Positions 1-9,710 are shown, counted from the stretch's first letter. The stretch: DNA of 64,000 nucleotides from Rhizobium sp. SSA_523 (GCF_030435705.1 NZ_CP129382.1:3094501-3158500); one strand, 5' to 3'. Numbers and translations: made by a program. The notes: generated by a model from the letters alone, not told the origin.

Positions 1-1
1 G

Positions 2-781
2 ATCGCGCAGTTCCGGCAGAGGTTCGGCGAGGATATTCCGCTGATCCGCCGTGAACATGTCCGGGGCTTCTACCAGAGACGGCCCGATTGGCTGGTTTCC
101 AACCTGTCGCTCGATACGATCCGTGCCCAGGCGGAACTGATGGAGGATCAGGCCTTCCGCTTCTATACCGAGGCGGCACGGCGCGTGACGGACGCCTCGA
201 CCCGCCGCCTGCTCCGCGATCTGGCGCTGGCGGAGCAGGGGCATGGCGAGATCGCGCATATGCTCGGCGACAAGCATGCGCCGGCGGAGGTTCAGGATGA
301 GGAAAATCACAAGGAACGGCGCCAGTTCATCCTGACCTATGTGCAGCCCGGACTGGCCGGACTGATGGACGGCTCGGTATCAACGCTGGCGCCAATCTTC
401 GCGGCGGCTTTCGCCACGCAGGATACCTGGCAGACCTTCCTGATCGGCCTGTCTGCAAGTGTCGGTGCCGGCATATCCATGGGCTTTACCGAGGCTGCGC
501 ATGATGACGGAAAGCTTTCGGGCAGAGGATCGCCGCTCAAGCGTGGCCTTGCCTCCGGCACCATGACCGCGGCGGGCGGACTTGGCCACGCCTTGCCCTA
601 TCTCATCCCGCATTTCTGGACCGCTACGATCGTTGCGGCCATCGTGGTCTTCATCGAATTATGGGCAATCGCCTTCATCCAGAACAAATATATGGAGACA
701 CCCTTCCTGCGGGCGGTGTTCCAGGTCGTGTTCGGGGGATCTCTGGTGCTGGCCGCCGGCATCATCATCGGCAATGGCTGA
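2..781 (+). CDS. mbfA: Iron exporter MbfA (ferritin-like/VIT1 fusion), 5' end outside window
   Basis: The frame is open from base 2, so the start lies upstream; 259 residues are visible of a family that is usually about 325 aa. The visible N-terminal part is the second half of an erythrin/ferritin-like iron-binding domain, with a helix containing MEDQAFRFY and an ExxH motif in AEQGHGEI. It is followed by a VIT1/CCC1-type membrane domain that begins QPGLAGLMDGSVSTLAP and has four or five hydrophobic helices. In agrobacteria and bradyrhizobia MbfA exports iron from the cytoplasm and is controlled by Irr; that role is inferred here from the architecture. Its promoter is not in the window. Confidence 0.9.
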   Translation: MAQFRQRFGEDIPLIRREHVRGFYQRRPDWLVSNLSLDTIRAQAELMEDQAFRFYTEAARRVTDASTRRLLRDLALAEQGHGEIAHMLGDKHAPAEVQDEENHKERRQFILTYVQPGLAGLMDGSVSTLAPIFAAAFATQDTWQTFLIGLSASVGAGISMGFTEAAHDDGKLSGRGSPLKRGLASGTMTAAGGLGHALPYLIPHFWTATIVAAIVVFIELWAIAFIQNKYMETPFLRAVFQVVFGGSLVLAAGIIIGNG

Positions 782-814
782 CGGCTGCCCGCCGGGTCTC
801 GCTGAGGAGAGGAC

Positions 815-850
815 AAAAAAACCCGGCCGAGCCCTGTGGCATCGGCCGGG
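815..850 (-). terminator. Rho-independent terminator of the cysteine proteinase gene
   Basis: A perfect 9-bp stem (CCCGGCCGA at 822-830 with TCGGCCGGG at 842-850) has an 11-nt loop. Read on the minus strand it is followed by seven T residues (815-821). It lies 20 bp beyond the stop codon of the minus-strand gene at 871-1485. Confidence 0.85.
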
Positions 851-870
851 CGAAATGATCGATTTGATGA

Positions 871-1485
871 TTACCGCAGGGCGCCGACGACCACTTCGCG
901 GCCATCTTCGATCGTGACCCAGCGACCGGTGTTGAAGGAGGCCTGACGCTTCAGGAAGGTGTAGGATGTGTCGGTCCACAGCTTCACATCATCGGTCAGG
1001 TTGTCGAGAATATAGTCGCCATCGGCGGTCCGCACGGTCAGAACCGCATGACCCTCTCCATCGGGCTTGCGCACCACGGTCATCAGCAGGTCGGTCAGCG
1101 AGAAACCCTTGGCAGCCAGTTCCTTGCGCTTTTCCAACGCGTAATCTTCGCAGTCGCCGGCAGTCTTCGGATAGGCCCAGACTTCTTCCCGCCCATAGAC
1201 CTCCATATCGGTCTTGGCTGTGATGCGGTGGTTTACCGAGGCATTGACGGAACGGATCGCATCCCAACCGAATTCGGTGACCTTCGGGGCAGCGGAGGAG
1301 GCGAAGCGCTGATTGCACTCGTCCTTGCGGGTCTGGCAGAATTCATAATGCCCGATCGGCTGCGACGTGATCTGGCCGGTGGCCATATGTGCGGTGGTGA
1401 GGGGCGCCGGCAGCGCGGAGGCCGTCGGAGCAAGCACAGCAGTGATCATCACGGCAAAATGCCGCGCCTTGAAGGCATTCATCAT
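871..1485 (-). CDS. Periplasmic transglutaminase-like cysteine proteinase (BTLCP/DUF920 family)
   Basis: The 204-aa product has an N-terminal hydrophobic segment (about residues 8-25, ending near SALPA) that looks like a signal peptide. The papain/transglutaminase-like triad is visible as C112 (AGDCEDY), H146 (EGHAVL) and D161 (ILDN). This matches the bacterial transglutaminase-like cysteine proteinase family, common in Rhizobiales and often adjoining or linked to secretion and surface-adhesin systems in other bacteria; no partner is visible here. The gene stands alone: its own promoter candidate lies upstream and a strong terminator follows. The substrate is unknown. Y12-type alternative starts are unlikely because the signal peptide starts directly after MMNAFK. 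Confidence 0.88.
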   Translation of the reverse strand: MMNAFKARHFAVMITAVLAPTASALPAPLTTAHMATGQITSQPIGHYEFCQTRKDECNQRFASSAAPKVTEFGWDAIRSVNASVNHRITAKTDMEVYGREEVWAYPKTAGDCEDYALEKRKELAAKGFSLTDLLMTVVRKPDGEGHAVLTVRTADGDYILDNLTDDVKLWTDTSYTFLKRQASFNTGRWVTIEDGREVVVGALR

Positions 1486-1513
1486 GGACCCGTCCCTTAA
1501 AATCCTAACGAAA

Positions 1514-1542
1514 CGTTAAGGCTGAGGAGGGCCAGGTGTCAA
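1514..1542 (-). promoter_or_regulatory. Candidate sigma-70-type promoter of the cysteine proteinase gene
   Basis: On the minus strand TTGACA (1542-1537) is followed after 17 bp by TTAACG (1519-1514). The -10 element overlaps a TAACG-N3-CGTTA inverted repeat that may bind a regulator. The start codon is 29 bp downstream. Confidence 0.45.
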
Positions 1543-1624
1543 TTATGAACGAAGCGTTAACAGCATCGCTCGGTATTTATGGTTAAGACTGCTGCATTTT
1601 AGTATCAGCTCACATAAGGCACTG

Positions 1625-2419
1625 TCAGAGCATGGTTTCGATGGCGGAAAGCATCCGTTCAATGTCTTTCGGGCGCGAGAGGCGATGATCGCCATCGCGC
1701 ACCAGGGTCATCACAACATCATCGGCCGGCAGGAAATCCAGGAGTTTGAGGGCGTGGCGGTAAGGCACGTCCTCGTCCTGCATTCCCTGCAGGATATGGA
1801 CCGGGCAGCCAAGATCGAGCGTGCCGACCAGAACACGATTGTCGCGTCCATCCTCGATCAGCGCGCGGGTAAAGATGTTCGGCTGCGGGCTGTATTCCGA
1901 TGCTTCTTCGAAAAAGCCGCGCTCCTCAAGCGAGCGGCGCTCTTCGTCGGTGAGAGCCGGCTCGATCAGATCGCTGGTAAAGTCGGGTGCCGGTGCGATC
2001 AGCACCAGCCCGCCGATGGTCGGACCATCCGCCCGCGTCTTCAGCGCCTGCAGGGCGCGCAGCGCAATCCAGCCTCCCATGGAAGAGCCGATCAGCACGA
2101 GGCGGCGGGCGGGATAAGCTGCGAGAACCGCCAGTGTCTCTTCGACCCACCGGGAAATCGTTCCCTGCGTGAACTCACCGCCCGATTGGCCATGCCCGGA
2201 ATAATCGAAGCGCAGGCATGCGAGCCCCCGCTGCGCGGCCAGTCGATCCACTTCTACGGCTTTCGTGCCCGTCATGTCGGACCGGTAGCCGCCAAGCCAG
2301 ACCAGCTGGGTTGCGTCCTTCTCGGCCGGAGGGCGGTGAAGAACGGCAATCTCCCGCATGGCGCTGCCGGAGCCGACAGGGAGCGTTGCAAGCATGGGCT
2401 CGGTGGTGGTTTCGGTCAT
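1625..2419 (-). CDS. Alpha/beta hydrolase (serine hydrolase)
   Basis: The 264-aa product has an alpha/beta hydrolase core. The nucleophile elbow is GSSMGG with S113; the likely acid is D217 (MQDEDVP) and the base H245 (DGDHRLSRP). An oxyanion region WLGGYRSDMTG precedes a FDYSGHGQSGG strand. The overall form resembles ABHD10-like thioesterases/esterases and rhizobial 'alpha/beta hydrolase' proteins next to infC. There is no signal peptide, so it should be cytoplasmic. It is transcribed divergently from infC across 179 bp. Substrate cannot be named from sequence. Confidence 0.85.
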   Translation of the reverse strand: MTETTTEPMLATLPVGSGSAMREIAVLHRPPAEKDATQLVWLGGYRSDMTGTKAVEVDRLAAQRGLACLRFDYSGHGQSGGEFTQGTISRWVEETLAVLAAYPARRLVLIGSSMGGWIALRALQALKTRADGPTIGGLVLIAPAPDFTSDLIEPALTDEERRSLEERGFFEEASEYSPQPNIFTRALIEDGRDNRVLVGTLDLGCPVHILQGMQDEDVPYRHALKLLDFLPADDVVMTLVRDGDHRLSRPKDIERMLSAIETML

Positions 2420-2598
2420 CTGTACCTCCGTCGATCGAGGCTTCTATAAAACAGATTCGCCAAATCCCGGCAGCAGGTGATTTCTCATCGCACCTATGCT
2501 ATTGACTTCCCCGCAGCGTTGACGACATTGCCCGCTATTGCGCCGGGCGCAGATGATCGCCGTTGCGATCCATGAAGAAACTCTAGGAGAATACGACC

Positions 2599-3135
2599 AT
2601 TCGCAGACCTTTCAAAGCCGACGCTCCAGTCAAGGACGGGCCGCGCTCCAATCGGGAAATTCGCATCCCCCGCGTTCAGCTGATCGACGCAGAGGGACAG
2701 AATCTCGGCATCGTGCCGACAGATCAGGCGCTCAAGATGGCGGAGGAGGCTGGGCTCGATCTGGTCGAAATCTCCCCCAATAACGATCCGCCCGTCTGCA
2801 AGATCCTGGATCTCGGCAAGCTGAAATACGCCAACCAGAAGAAGGCGGCAGAGGCGCGCAAGAAGCAGAAGATCGTCGAAATCAAAGAAATCAAGATGCG
2901 TCCGAACATCGACACCCATGATTATGAGGTGAAGATGAAGGCGATCAACCGCTTCTTTGAGGATGGCGACAAGGTTCGAGTGACGCTCCGGTTCCGCGGT
3001 CGCGAAATGGCGCACCAGGAGTTGGGCATGAAGCTTCTGCTTCAGGTGAAGGAGGACACTGCGGCGATCGCCAAGGTGGAAGCCGAACCGAAGCTCGAGG
3101 GCCGTCAGATGATGATGGTGCTGGCTCCCCGTTAA
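2599..3135 (+). CDS. infC: Translation initiation factor IF-3, AUU start
   Basis: The 178-aa product matches IF-3 in full: N-terminal domain beginning [20 protein letters not shown], linker rich in K/E, and C-terminal domain with [15 protein letters not shown] and [12 protein letters not shown], ending [11 protein letters not shown]-3 binds the 30S subunit and proofreads the start codon. No ATG, GTG or TTG fits the conserved N-terminus: the first downstream start (2713) would delete 38 conserved residues. An ATT at 2599 is preceded at good spacing by AGGAGA (2585-2590). AUU starts are the known device by which infC autoregulates its own translation. The rpmI-rplT genes follow, but behind hairpins. 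Confidence 0.95.
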   Translation: MRRPFKADAPVKDGPRSNREIRIPRVQLIDAEGQNLGIVPTDQALKMAEEAGLDLVEISPNNDPPVCKILDLGKLKYANQKKAAEARKKQKIVEIKEIKMRPNIDTHDYEVKMKAINRFFEDGDKVRVTLRFRGREMAHQELGMKLLLQVKEDTAAIAKVEAEPKLEGRQMMMVLAPR

Positions 3136-3150
3136 TTCGCCGGGGCCTTT

Positions 3151-3172
3151 CAGGCCGTTCAGGGCCTGTTTT
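3151..3172 (+). terminator. Terminator-like hairpin 1 after infC
   Basis: Stem CAGGCC (3151-3156) pairs with GGCCTG (3163-3168) around a 6-nt loop and is followed by four T. It is short, so termination may be partial. Confidence 0.5.
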
Positions 3173-3194
3173 AAGGGTTGTGACCCTTTCTTTT
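3173..3194 (+). terminator. Terminator-like hairpin 2 after infC
   Basis: Stem AAGGGT (3173-3178) pairs with ACCCTT (3183-3188) around TGTG and is followed by TCTTTT. It directly adjoins the previous hairpin. Confidence 0.45.
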
Positions 3195-3198
3195 ACCA

Positions 3199-3227
3199 TT
3201 GCGCTTTGCGGCATGTGCCGCTATAAG
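3199..3227 (+). promoter_or_regulatory. Candidate promoter of rpmI-rplT
   Basis: TTGCGC (3199-3204) and TATAAG (3222-3227) are separated by 17 bp, directly after the two hairpins. This would give rpmI-rplT a separate start of transcription with a leader of roughly 95 nt. Confidence 0.4.
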
Positions 3228-3328
3228 CGCGCGTCCGAACGGCCCGGCAGGGCATGCCGTGGCCGTTTTTGAAAGCTTGGAGTTGGCCTCGTCAGCCGGC
3301 CCGATACAAGAATTATGGAGTAAGCAAA

Positions 3329-3532
3329 ATGCCCAAGATGAAGACGAAGTCCTCCGCCAAGAAGCGGTTCAAGATCACCGCGACCGGCAAGGTCGTGGCT
3401 GCCGCCGCCGGCAAGCGCCACGGCATGATCAAGCGGTCCAACAAGTTCATCCGCGATGCGCGCGGCACGATGATCCTCGCCGAACCCGACGGCAAGAAGG
3501 TCATCAAGAACTACCTGCCGAACGGTCTCTGA
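3329..3532 (+). CDS. rpmI: 50S ribosomal protein L35
   Basis: A 67-aa basic protein, [15 protein letters not shown] at the N-terminus and KNYLPNGL at the C-terminus, of normal L35 length. L35 is a component of the large ribosomal subunit. The ATG at 3329 is chosen over an in-frame upstream ATG at 3254 because the L35 N-terminus is universal and GGAG (3317-3320) lies 8 bp before it. It forms a pair with rplT 38 bp downstream, the usual infC-rpmI-rplT order. Confidence 0.97.
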   Translation: MPKMKTKSSAKKRFKITATGKVVAAAAGKRHGMIKRSNKFIRDARGTMILAEPDGKKVIKNYLPNGL

Positions 3533-3570
3533 GACCCTATCGCTTTTGGATCATTTAAGGAGATCATGAC

Positions 3571-3975
3571 ATGGCACGCGTAAAACGTGGCGTAACCTCT
3601 CGCGCCAAGCACACCAAGACCCTCAAGGCCGCCAAGGGCTTCTACGGCCGCCGCAAGAATACGATCCGCGCCGCCAAGGCAGCCGTTGATCGTTCGCGGC
3701 AGATGGCGACGCGCGATCGTCGCGCCAACAAGCGCAACTTCCGCGCCCTGTGGATCCAGCGCATCAATGCCGCCGTGCGCGAATTCGGCCTGACCTATGG
3801 CCGGTTCATCGACGGCCTGAACAAGGCTGGCATCGAAGTGGACCGCAAGGTTCTCTCCGACATGGCCATTCATGAGCCGGCAGCCTTCGGCGCGCTGGTT
3901 GATGCGTCGAAGAAGGCTCTGGAATATCTGAAGGAAGCCGGCACGACGAACGAGTTTGAGCGCGCGGTTCGTTAA
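3571..3975 (+). CDS. rplT: 50S ribosomal protein L20
   Basis: The 134-aa product has the classic L20 start [16 protein letters not shown] and the [15 protein letters not shown] segment, followed by [20 protein letters not shown]. The C-terminal extension ending [10 protein letters not shown] is typical of alphaproteobacterial L20. L20 is an early 50S assembly protein and in several bacteria represses its own operon by binding a leader RNA; whether the rpmI leader here does that is not shown. A Shine-Dalgarno AAGGAG lies at 3557-3562. A terminator follows. Confidence 0.97.
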   Translation: MARVKRGVTSRAKHTKTLKAAKGFYGRRKNTIRAAKAAVDRSRQMATRDRRANKRNFRALWIQRINAAVREFGLTYGRFIDGLNKAGIEVDRKVLSDMAIHEPAAFGALVDASKKALEYLKEAGTTNEFERAVR

Positions 3976-4014
3976 CCAGCGCGTCCCAGGCTTTACGAGC
4001 TTTATTCTCTTGGG

Positions 4015-4048
4015 AAACCCGCGCTGGCTTGGGCTGGCGCGGGTTTTT
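4015..4048 (+). terminator. Rho-independent terminator after rplT
   Basis: A perfect 10-bp stem (AAACCCGCGC at 4015-4024 with GCGCGGGTTT at 4037-4046) with a 12-nt loop ends in a five-T run (4044-4048). Confidence 0.88.
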
Positions 4049-4071
4049 CATTTGTCTGACACGCCGCCCTG

Positions 4072-4110
4072 TCACGAATCGATATCACGAATCGATATCA
4101 CGACTCGACG
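4072..4110. repeat. Three tandem copies of a 13-bp unit upstream of pheS
   Basis: The unit TCACGAATCGATA occurs at 4072-4084 and 4085-4097 exactly, and as TCACGACTCGACG at 4098-4110. Each of the first two copies contains the palindrome ATCGAT. It lies between the rplT terminator and pheS. Confidence 0.8.
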
Positions 4111-4167
4111 TCACGGCCCTGGGCGAGGTCACCTCCGATACCCGCAGAGCATCACACGGAAGAAACC

Positions 4168-5253
4168 ATGTCCGATCTGGAAAACCTGAAACATTCGCTT
4201 CTGACGGAAATCGCGGCTGCGGGCGACGAAGCAGCTCTGGAAGCCGTTCGTCTGGCCGCCATGGGCAAGAAGGGCTCGGTCTCCGAGCTCCTGAAGACGC
4301 TGGGCTCGATGAGTGCGGAGGAGCGGCAGAGCCGTGGGGCGGCCATCAATGCGCTGAAGAACGAGGTGACGGACGCGCTCAACGCCCGCAAGCTCGTTCT
4401 GCGCGAGGCTGCCATCAATGCGCGGCTGGCAGCCGAGACGCTTGATGTCACGCTTCCGGTACGCTCTTCGCCCGCCGAGCGGGGCCGGATCCATCCGATC
4501 AGCCAGATTGTCGACGAGATCACCGCGATTTTCGCCGATATGGGATTTTCGATCGCCGAAGGCCCGGATATCGAGACGGATTATTACAATTTCACCGCCT
4601 TGAACTTCCCCGAAGGTCATCCGGCCCGCGAAATGCACGATACCTTCTTCTTCCAGCCGGATGAGAAGGGCGAGCGGAAGGTATTGCGCACGCATACCTC
4701 GCCGGTTCAGATTCGCACCATGGAGAGCCAGAAGCCGCCCATCCGCATCATCATTCCCGGCAAGACCTATCGCCAGGATTCCGACGCGACCCATTCGCCG
4801 ATGTTCCATCAGGTCGAGGGCCTGGTCGTCGACAAGAAGAGCCATGTCGGCAATATGCGGTGGATTCTCGAGGAGTTCTGCAAGGCCTTCTTCGAGGTCG
4901 ACAGCGTCACCATGCGCTTCCGCCCGTCATTCTTCCCCTTCACGGAGCCGAGCTTCGAGGTTGATATCCAGTGCGACCGCTCCTCCGGCCCGATCGTGAA
5001 ATTCGGAGAAGGCAATGACTGGATGGAGATTCTCGGCTGCGGCATGGTTCACCCGAACGTGCTGCGCGCCGGCGGCCTCGATCCTGACGAATATCAGGGC
5101 TTTGCCTGGGGCATGGGGCTCGACCGCATCGCCATGCTGAAATACGGCATGCCGGACCTGCGCGATTTCTTCAATGCCGATGTGCGCTGGATGAACCATT
5201 ACGGCTTCCGCCCGCTCGACATGCCAACCCTGTTCGGCGGTTTGAGTTCTTGA
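4168..5253 (+). CDS. pheS: Phenylalanyl-tRNA synthetase alpha subunit
   Basis: The 361-aa product is a full-length class II synthetase alpha subunit. An N-terminal coiled coil (residues about 1-90) for tRNA binding precedes the catalytic core with [12 protein letters not shown] (motif 2 region), [16 protein letters not shown] and the motif 3 sequence [10 protein letters not shown]. It charges tRNA-Phe as an alpha2-beta2 enzyme with PheT. An ATG at 4168 begins [12 protein letters not shown], as in other alphaproteobacteria. The partner pheT lies 834 bp downstream instead of adjoining it, because a toxin-antitoxin pair sits between. The three tandem repeats upstream may be part of its promoter region. 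Confidence 0.97.
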   Translation: MSDLENLKHSLLTEIAAAGDEAALEAVRLAAMGKKGSVSELLKTLGSMSAEERQSRGAAINALKNEVTDALNARKLVLREAAINARLAAETLDVTLPVRSSPAERGRIHPISQIVDEITAIFADMGFSIAEGPDIETDYYNFTALNFPEGHPAREMHDTFFFQPDEKGERKVLRTHTSPVQIRTMESQKPPIRIIIPGKTYRQDSDATHSPMFHQVEGLVVDKKSHVGNMRWILEEFCKAFFEVDSVTMRFRPSFFPFTEPSFEVDIQCDRSSGPIVKFGEGNDWMEILGCGMVHPNVLRAGGLDPDEYQGFAWGMGLDRIAMLKYGMPDLRDFFNADVRWMNHYGFRPLDMPTLFGGLSS

Positions 5254-5260
5254 TCTTTAA

Positions 5261-5272
5261 TTGTGGCCACAA
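5261..5272. promoter_or_regulatory. Palindrome upstream of brnT, candidate BrnA operator
   Basis: TTGTGGCCACAA is a perfect 12-bp palindrome 8 bp after the pheS stop and 20 bp before the brnT ATG. BrnA antitoxins are ribbon-helix-helix autorepressors, so a palindrome in this position is a natural candidate for its operator. Binding is inferred only. Confidence 0.4.
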
Positions 5273-5291
5273 ATAAGTAGCTGTGGTATGT

Positions 5292-5582
5292 ATGGAACTG
5301 GAATGGGACGAGGAGAAGAGGCAGGCAACCCTTCGAGAGCGAGGGCTGGATTTCGCTGATATTGTGTATCTCGACCCACAAAGCATCGTCGTCGACCTGG
5401 ATTTGCGCAAGAAATACGGGGAAATCCGTTACAACTGGACCGGCATGCTGGATGGTGTCCTCTGCCGGGTCTGCTGGACGCCCAGGCATGGCAGGATGCG
5501 CATCATTTCGATGAGGAAGATCAATGATCGCGAACGCAAAGTCTACGAAAAGGCGAGGGAACGGTTTGCCGACACTCGCTGA
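5292..5582 (+). CDS. brnT: BrnT-family ribonuclease toxin
   Basis: The 96-aa product starts MELEWDEEKRQATLRERGLD and contains the BrnT landmarks: FADIVYLDP, the REEIRY-like KKYGEIRYNWTGMLDG segment, CRVCWTPR and IISMRKINDRERKVYEKA. BrnT toxins have a RelE-like fold and cleave RNA to slow growth. An in-frame GTG at 5283 is an alternative start that would add three residues. The next gene, brnA, begins 59 bp before the brnT stop, so the pair is co-transcribed. The order toxin first, antitoxin second is usual for this family. Confidence 0.85.
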   Translation: MELEWDEEKRQATLRERGLDFADIVYLDPQSIVVDLDLRKKYGEIRYNWTGMLDGVLCRVCWTPRHGRMRIISMRKINDRERKVYEKARERFADTR

Positions 5583-5874
5583 TGTTGACGCTGGCAGGGT
5601 GACGCTTGACCAGTACGAGATCGCTCACGGCGAAGACAGTTCAGACCTCACGGACGAGGTGATGCAGCAAGCGCGTCCGGTGACTGATTATCCGGAATTC
5701 ACCGGTTTCTTCAGGCAGCGCGGTGAGCGCGGTCCGCAGAAATCACCGGTCAAGGAACGGATTGGGCTTCGTCTTAACAAAAATGTGGTCGAGCATTTTC
5801 GCAAGACCGGTCCGGGCTGGCAAAGTCGGATCAATGACGTGCTGGAAGACTATGTTAAGGACAAGCCAAAGTGA
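5524..5874 (+). CDS. brnA: BrnA-family antitoxin
   Basis: The 116-aa product carries the BrnA C-terminal signature ERIGLRLNKNVVEHFRKTGPGWQSRINDVLEDYV, which corresponds to a ribbon-helix-helix DNA-binding and dimerisation unit. The N-terminal half (about residues 15-70) is polar and should wrap the toxin. The ATG at 5524 overlaps brnT by 59 bp; a later start is possible because that N-terminus is poorly conserved. BrnA neutralises BrnT and represses the shared promoter in characterised systems. It is followed by 213 bp with no convincing gene before pheT. Confidence 0.83.
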   Translation: MIANAKSTKRRGNGLPTLADVDAGRVTLDQYEIAHGEDSSDLTDEVMQQARPVTDYPEFTGFFRQRGERGPQKSPVKERIGLRLNKNVVEHFRKTGPGWQSRINDVLEDYVKDKPK

Positions 5875-6087
5875 GGCGCCCCGACATGACGCTGTTGTCC
5901 AAGCAGTCGAAGTGGTCCGGGTTTTCCTTCGCTACCAATGATGATCGGATCAGGCGCGGCGCTGCCGGATGTCGGCTCTCGGTCGCAAACGAATGGGATG
6001 AATATGAGAGCGGGTGTCTTCGGCAGGCCGATCTCTCGATCGATGTAATTCGGGCCCGATGCCCATAGTTTGAAATGAGACCTATTC

Positions 6088-8514
6088 ATGAAATTCACAC
6101 TCTCCTGGCTGAAGGACCACCTGGAAACCGAGGCCTCGCTCGAGGAAATCTGCGAGCGACTGACCGCGATCGGCCTGGAGGTCGAGGATGTCGATGACCG
6201 GGCGGCCTACAAGCCCTTCATCATCGCCAAAGTCGTTTCCGCCGAGAAGCATCCCTCTGCCGATCGGCTGAAGGTGCTGATGGTCGATACCGGTGACGGC
6301 AAGCCCGTGCAGGTCGTCTGTGGTGCGCCGAATGCGCGCGCCGGCCTGGTCGGTGCACTGGCGCGGCCGGGAACCTATGTGCCTGGTATCGATGTCACCC
6401 TCTCGGTCGGCAATATCCGCGGCGTCGAAAGCCACGGCATGATGTGCTCGGAGAAGGAACTCAATATCTCCGACAATCATGACGGCATTATCGACTTGCC
6501 GGACGATGCACCGGTCGGCGCTGCATTCGCCACCTATGCCGGCCTCGACGACCCGGTGATCGAGATCAATCTCACACCCAACCGCCCGGATTGCACCAGC
6601 GTCTTCGGGATTGCGCGCGATCTCGCCGCGTCCGGCCTCGGAACTCTGAAGACACCGCCGGCGCCGAACGTCAGGACGGAAGGTGAAACCCCGCTCGACG
6701 TGACGATCGATCTCGATGATGAGCGGCTTTGCCCTGGCTTTGCGCTCCGTCTGGTGCGCGGCGTGACGAATGGCCCGAGCCCGGCCTGGATGCAGACGCG
6801 ACTGAAGGCGATCGGCCTGCGACCCATCAATGCGCTGGTCGACATCACCAACTACATGACCTTCGACCAGGGTCGTCCGATGCATGTCTTCGATGCGGCC
6901 AAGGTGCGGGGCAATCTCGTGGTGCGGCGCGCCAGGGAGGGAGAGGAAATTCTCGCCCTGGACACGCGCACCTATAAGCTCGGCCCCGCCAATGTGGTGA
7001 TTGCCGATGATAACGGCGTCGAATCGATCGGCGGCATCATGGGCGGCGAACATTCGGGCTGCGACGAGAGCACGACCGAAGTGCTGATCGAATCGGCGCT
7101 GTGGGATCCGATCAATATCGCCAAGTCCGGCCGCGCGCTCGGCATCATTACCGATGCGCGTTATCGCTTCGAGCGCGGCGTGGATCCCGAATATATGATG
7201 CCAGGCCTGGAGCGCACGACCGATCTCGTCGTCCAATTGTGCGGCGGCACGCCGGCCAAGGCCAAGGTGACGGGCTATCGCGGCCACGAGCCCCGGCAGA
7301 TCGATTTCCCCTTCTCGGAGGTCAAGCGACTGACGGGCCTCACGGTCGGGATCGAGGAGAGCCGCACTATCCTTACCGGCCTCGGCTTCGAGATCCTGTC
7401 CGGCGATGAGAAGAGCGTGCAGGTGGCGGTTCCCTCCTGGCGGCCCGATGTGGATGGCAAGGCCGATCTGGTGGAAGAGATCATGCGCATCCACGGCGTC
7501 GACAAGATCAAGCCTGAGCCGCTGCCGGCCAAGGATACGGTCAATGGCCGGATCCTCACGACGCTGCAGATCCGCACGCGCACGGCCAAACGGGCGCTCG
7601 CCAGCCGCGGCATGCTCGAAGCCGTTACCTGGTCCTTCATTCCGGAAGACCAGGCAAAGCTGTTTGGCGGCGGCAAGCCGGCCCTGAAGCTCGCCAATCC
7701 GATCGCCGCCGATATGTCGGACATGCGTCCCTCGCTCCTGCCCGGCCTGTTGACTGCGGCGCAGCGCAATGCGGACAAGGGTTTCGGCGACGTGGCGATT
7801 TTCGAAGTGTCCGGCACCTATGAGGGCGACAGACAGGAGGAGCAGCGCCGCGTGGCCGGCGGGCTTCGCCGCGGCACTGCCTCGCTTGCCGGCGCCGGCC
7901 GCTCCTGGTCGAATGCGCTGAAGGGCGGCGGCAAGCCGGTGGATGTCTTCGATGCCAAGGCCGATGCGCTGGCGGTGATCGAAGCCTGTGGCCTGCCCAT
8001 GGGAAATGTGCAGGTCGAGCAGGGCGGCCCGTCCTGGTATCATCCCGGGCGTTGCGGCACGATCAAGATGGGCCCGAAGGTGGTGCTCGGCCATTTCGGC
8101 GAATTCCACCCCAATACTCTGTCCAGCCTTGACGTTTCGGGCGCGCTTTGCGGCTTCGAGGTTTATCTCGACGCCATGCCGGAGCCGAAGAAGAAGGCCA
8201 CCCGGACGAAGCCGGCACTCGACTTGTCGCCATTCCAGATGGTCAAGCGGGATTTCGCCTTCGTCGTGGACCGGTCCGTGGATGCCGGCTCCATCCTCAA
8301 GGCGGCCATCACCGCCGACCGGAAACTGATCAGCGGCGCCAATGTCTTCGATGTCTTCGAAGGTGCCTCGCTGGGTGAAGGCAAGAAGTCGATCGCGATC
8401 GAAGTGCTCATCCAGCCGATGGACAAGACGCTGACGGATGAGGATTTCGACATGCTGACGAAGAAGATCGTCGGCAATGTGGAGAAATCCACCGGCGGAA
8501 CCCTGCGCGCCTGA
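6088..8514 (+). CDS. pheT: Phenylalanyl-tRNA synthetase beta subunit
   Basis: The 808-aa product is a full-length PheT. It begins [18 protein letters not shown], has an OB-fold tRNA-binding domain (about residues 40-150; [16 protein letters not shown]), the B3/B4 editing module (about 215-390; LTPNRPDC precedes it), the B5 DNA-binding-like domain (about 405-475), a catalytic-like core, and a C-terminal FDX-ACB anticodon-binding domain (final 95 residues, from [16 protein letters not shown]). It partners PheS and edits mischarged Tyr-tRNA-Phe. The start is fixed by the conserved N-terminus. Confidence 0.97.
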   Translation: MKFTLSWLKDHLETEASLEEICERLTAIGLEVEDVDDRAAYKPFIIAKVVSAEKHPSADRLKVLMVDTGDGKPVQVVCGAPNARAGLVGALARPGTYVPGIDVTLSVGNIRGVESHGMMCSEKELNISDNHDGIIDLPDDAPVGAAFATYAGLDDPVIEINLTPNRPDCTSVFGIARDLAASGLGTLKTPPAPNVRTEGETPLDVTIDLDDERLCPGFALRLVRGVTNGPSPAWMQTRLKAIGLRPINALVDITNYMTFDQGRPMHVFDAAKVRGNLVVRRAREGEEILALDTRTYKLGPANVVIADDNGVESIGGIMGGEHSGCDESTTEVLIESALWDPINIAKSGRALGIITDARYRFERGVDPEYMMPGLERTTDLVVQLCGGTPAKAKVTGYRGHEPRQIDFPFSEVKRLTGLTVGIEESRTILTGLGFEILSGDEKSVQVAVPSWRPDVDGKADLVEEIMRIHGVDKIKPEPLPAKDTVNGRILTTLQIRTRTAKRALASRGMLEAVTWSFIPEDQAKLFGGGKPALKLANPIAADMSDMRPSLLPGLLTAAQRNADKGFGDVAIFEVSGTYEGDRQEEQRRVAGGLRRGTASLAGAGRSWSNALKGGGKPVDVFDAKADALAVIEACGLPMGNVQVEQGGPSWYHPGRCGTIKMGPKVVLGHFGEFHPNTLSSLDVSGALCGFEVYLDAMPEPKKKATRTKPALDLSPFQMVKRDFAFVVDRSVDAGSILKAAITADRKLISGANVFDVFEGASLGEGKKSIAIEVLIQPMDKTLTDEDFDMLTKKIVGNVEKSTGGTLRA

Positions 8515-8535
8515 TCTCTGGCGGCCACGCTTTTG

Positions 8536-8570
8536 CTGCGGATCCTCGGGATTGACCCGAGGATCCGCAG
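8536..8570. repeat. 15-bp perfect inverted repeat between pheT and an aldo/keto reductase
   Basis: CTGCGGATCCTCGGG (8536-8550) and CCCGAGGATCCGCAG (8556-8570) form a perfect stem with a 5-nt loop ATTGA. It lies between convergent genes and has no T run on either side. Its core resembles palindromic GGATCCTCGGG-type elements that recur between genes in rhizobial genomes; it may also terminate both transcripts. Confidence 0.75.
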
Positions 8571-8588
8571 CCAGTCTCTGTCAGCGCC

Positions 8589-9584
<996 letters not shown>

Positions 9585-9710
9585 GGCGTGGTCTCCTTTT
9601 GGCGAAGTGGGAACCTGTCGCGGGCGATCCGGAGCGGCAAGACCCGCAGAGGGATTGCAATCTAATCCACCCGCAGCCTCACGAAAATGGCTGCAAATCA
9701 CAGCGGGCTG

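Noticed and set aside
5871..6068. A 65-codon plus-strand frame between brnA and pheT
   Set aside because: It lacks a ribosome-binding site and any motif, and its composition does not stand out; it is treated as non-coding.
6082..8109. A 675-codon minus-strand open frame
   Set aside because: It is antisense to pheT, is rich in arginine and histidine codons as expected for shadow frames in GC-rich DNA, and has no recognisable domain.
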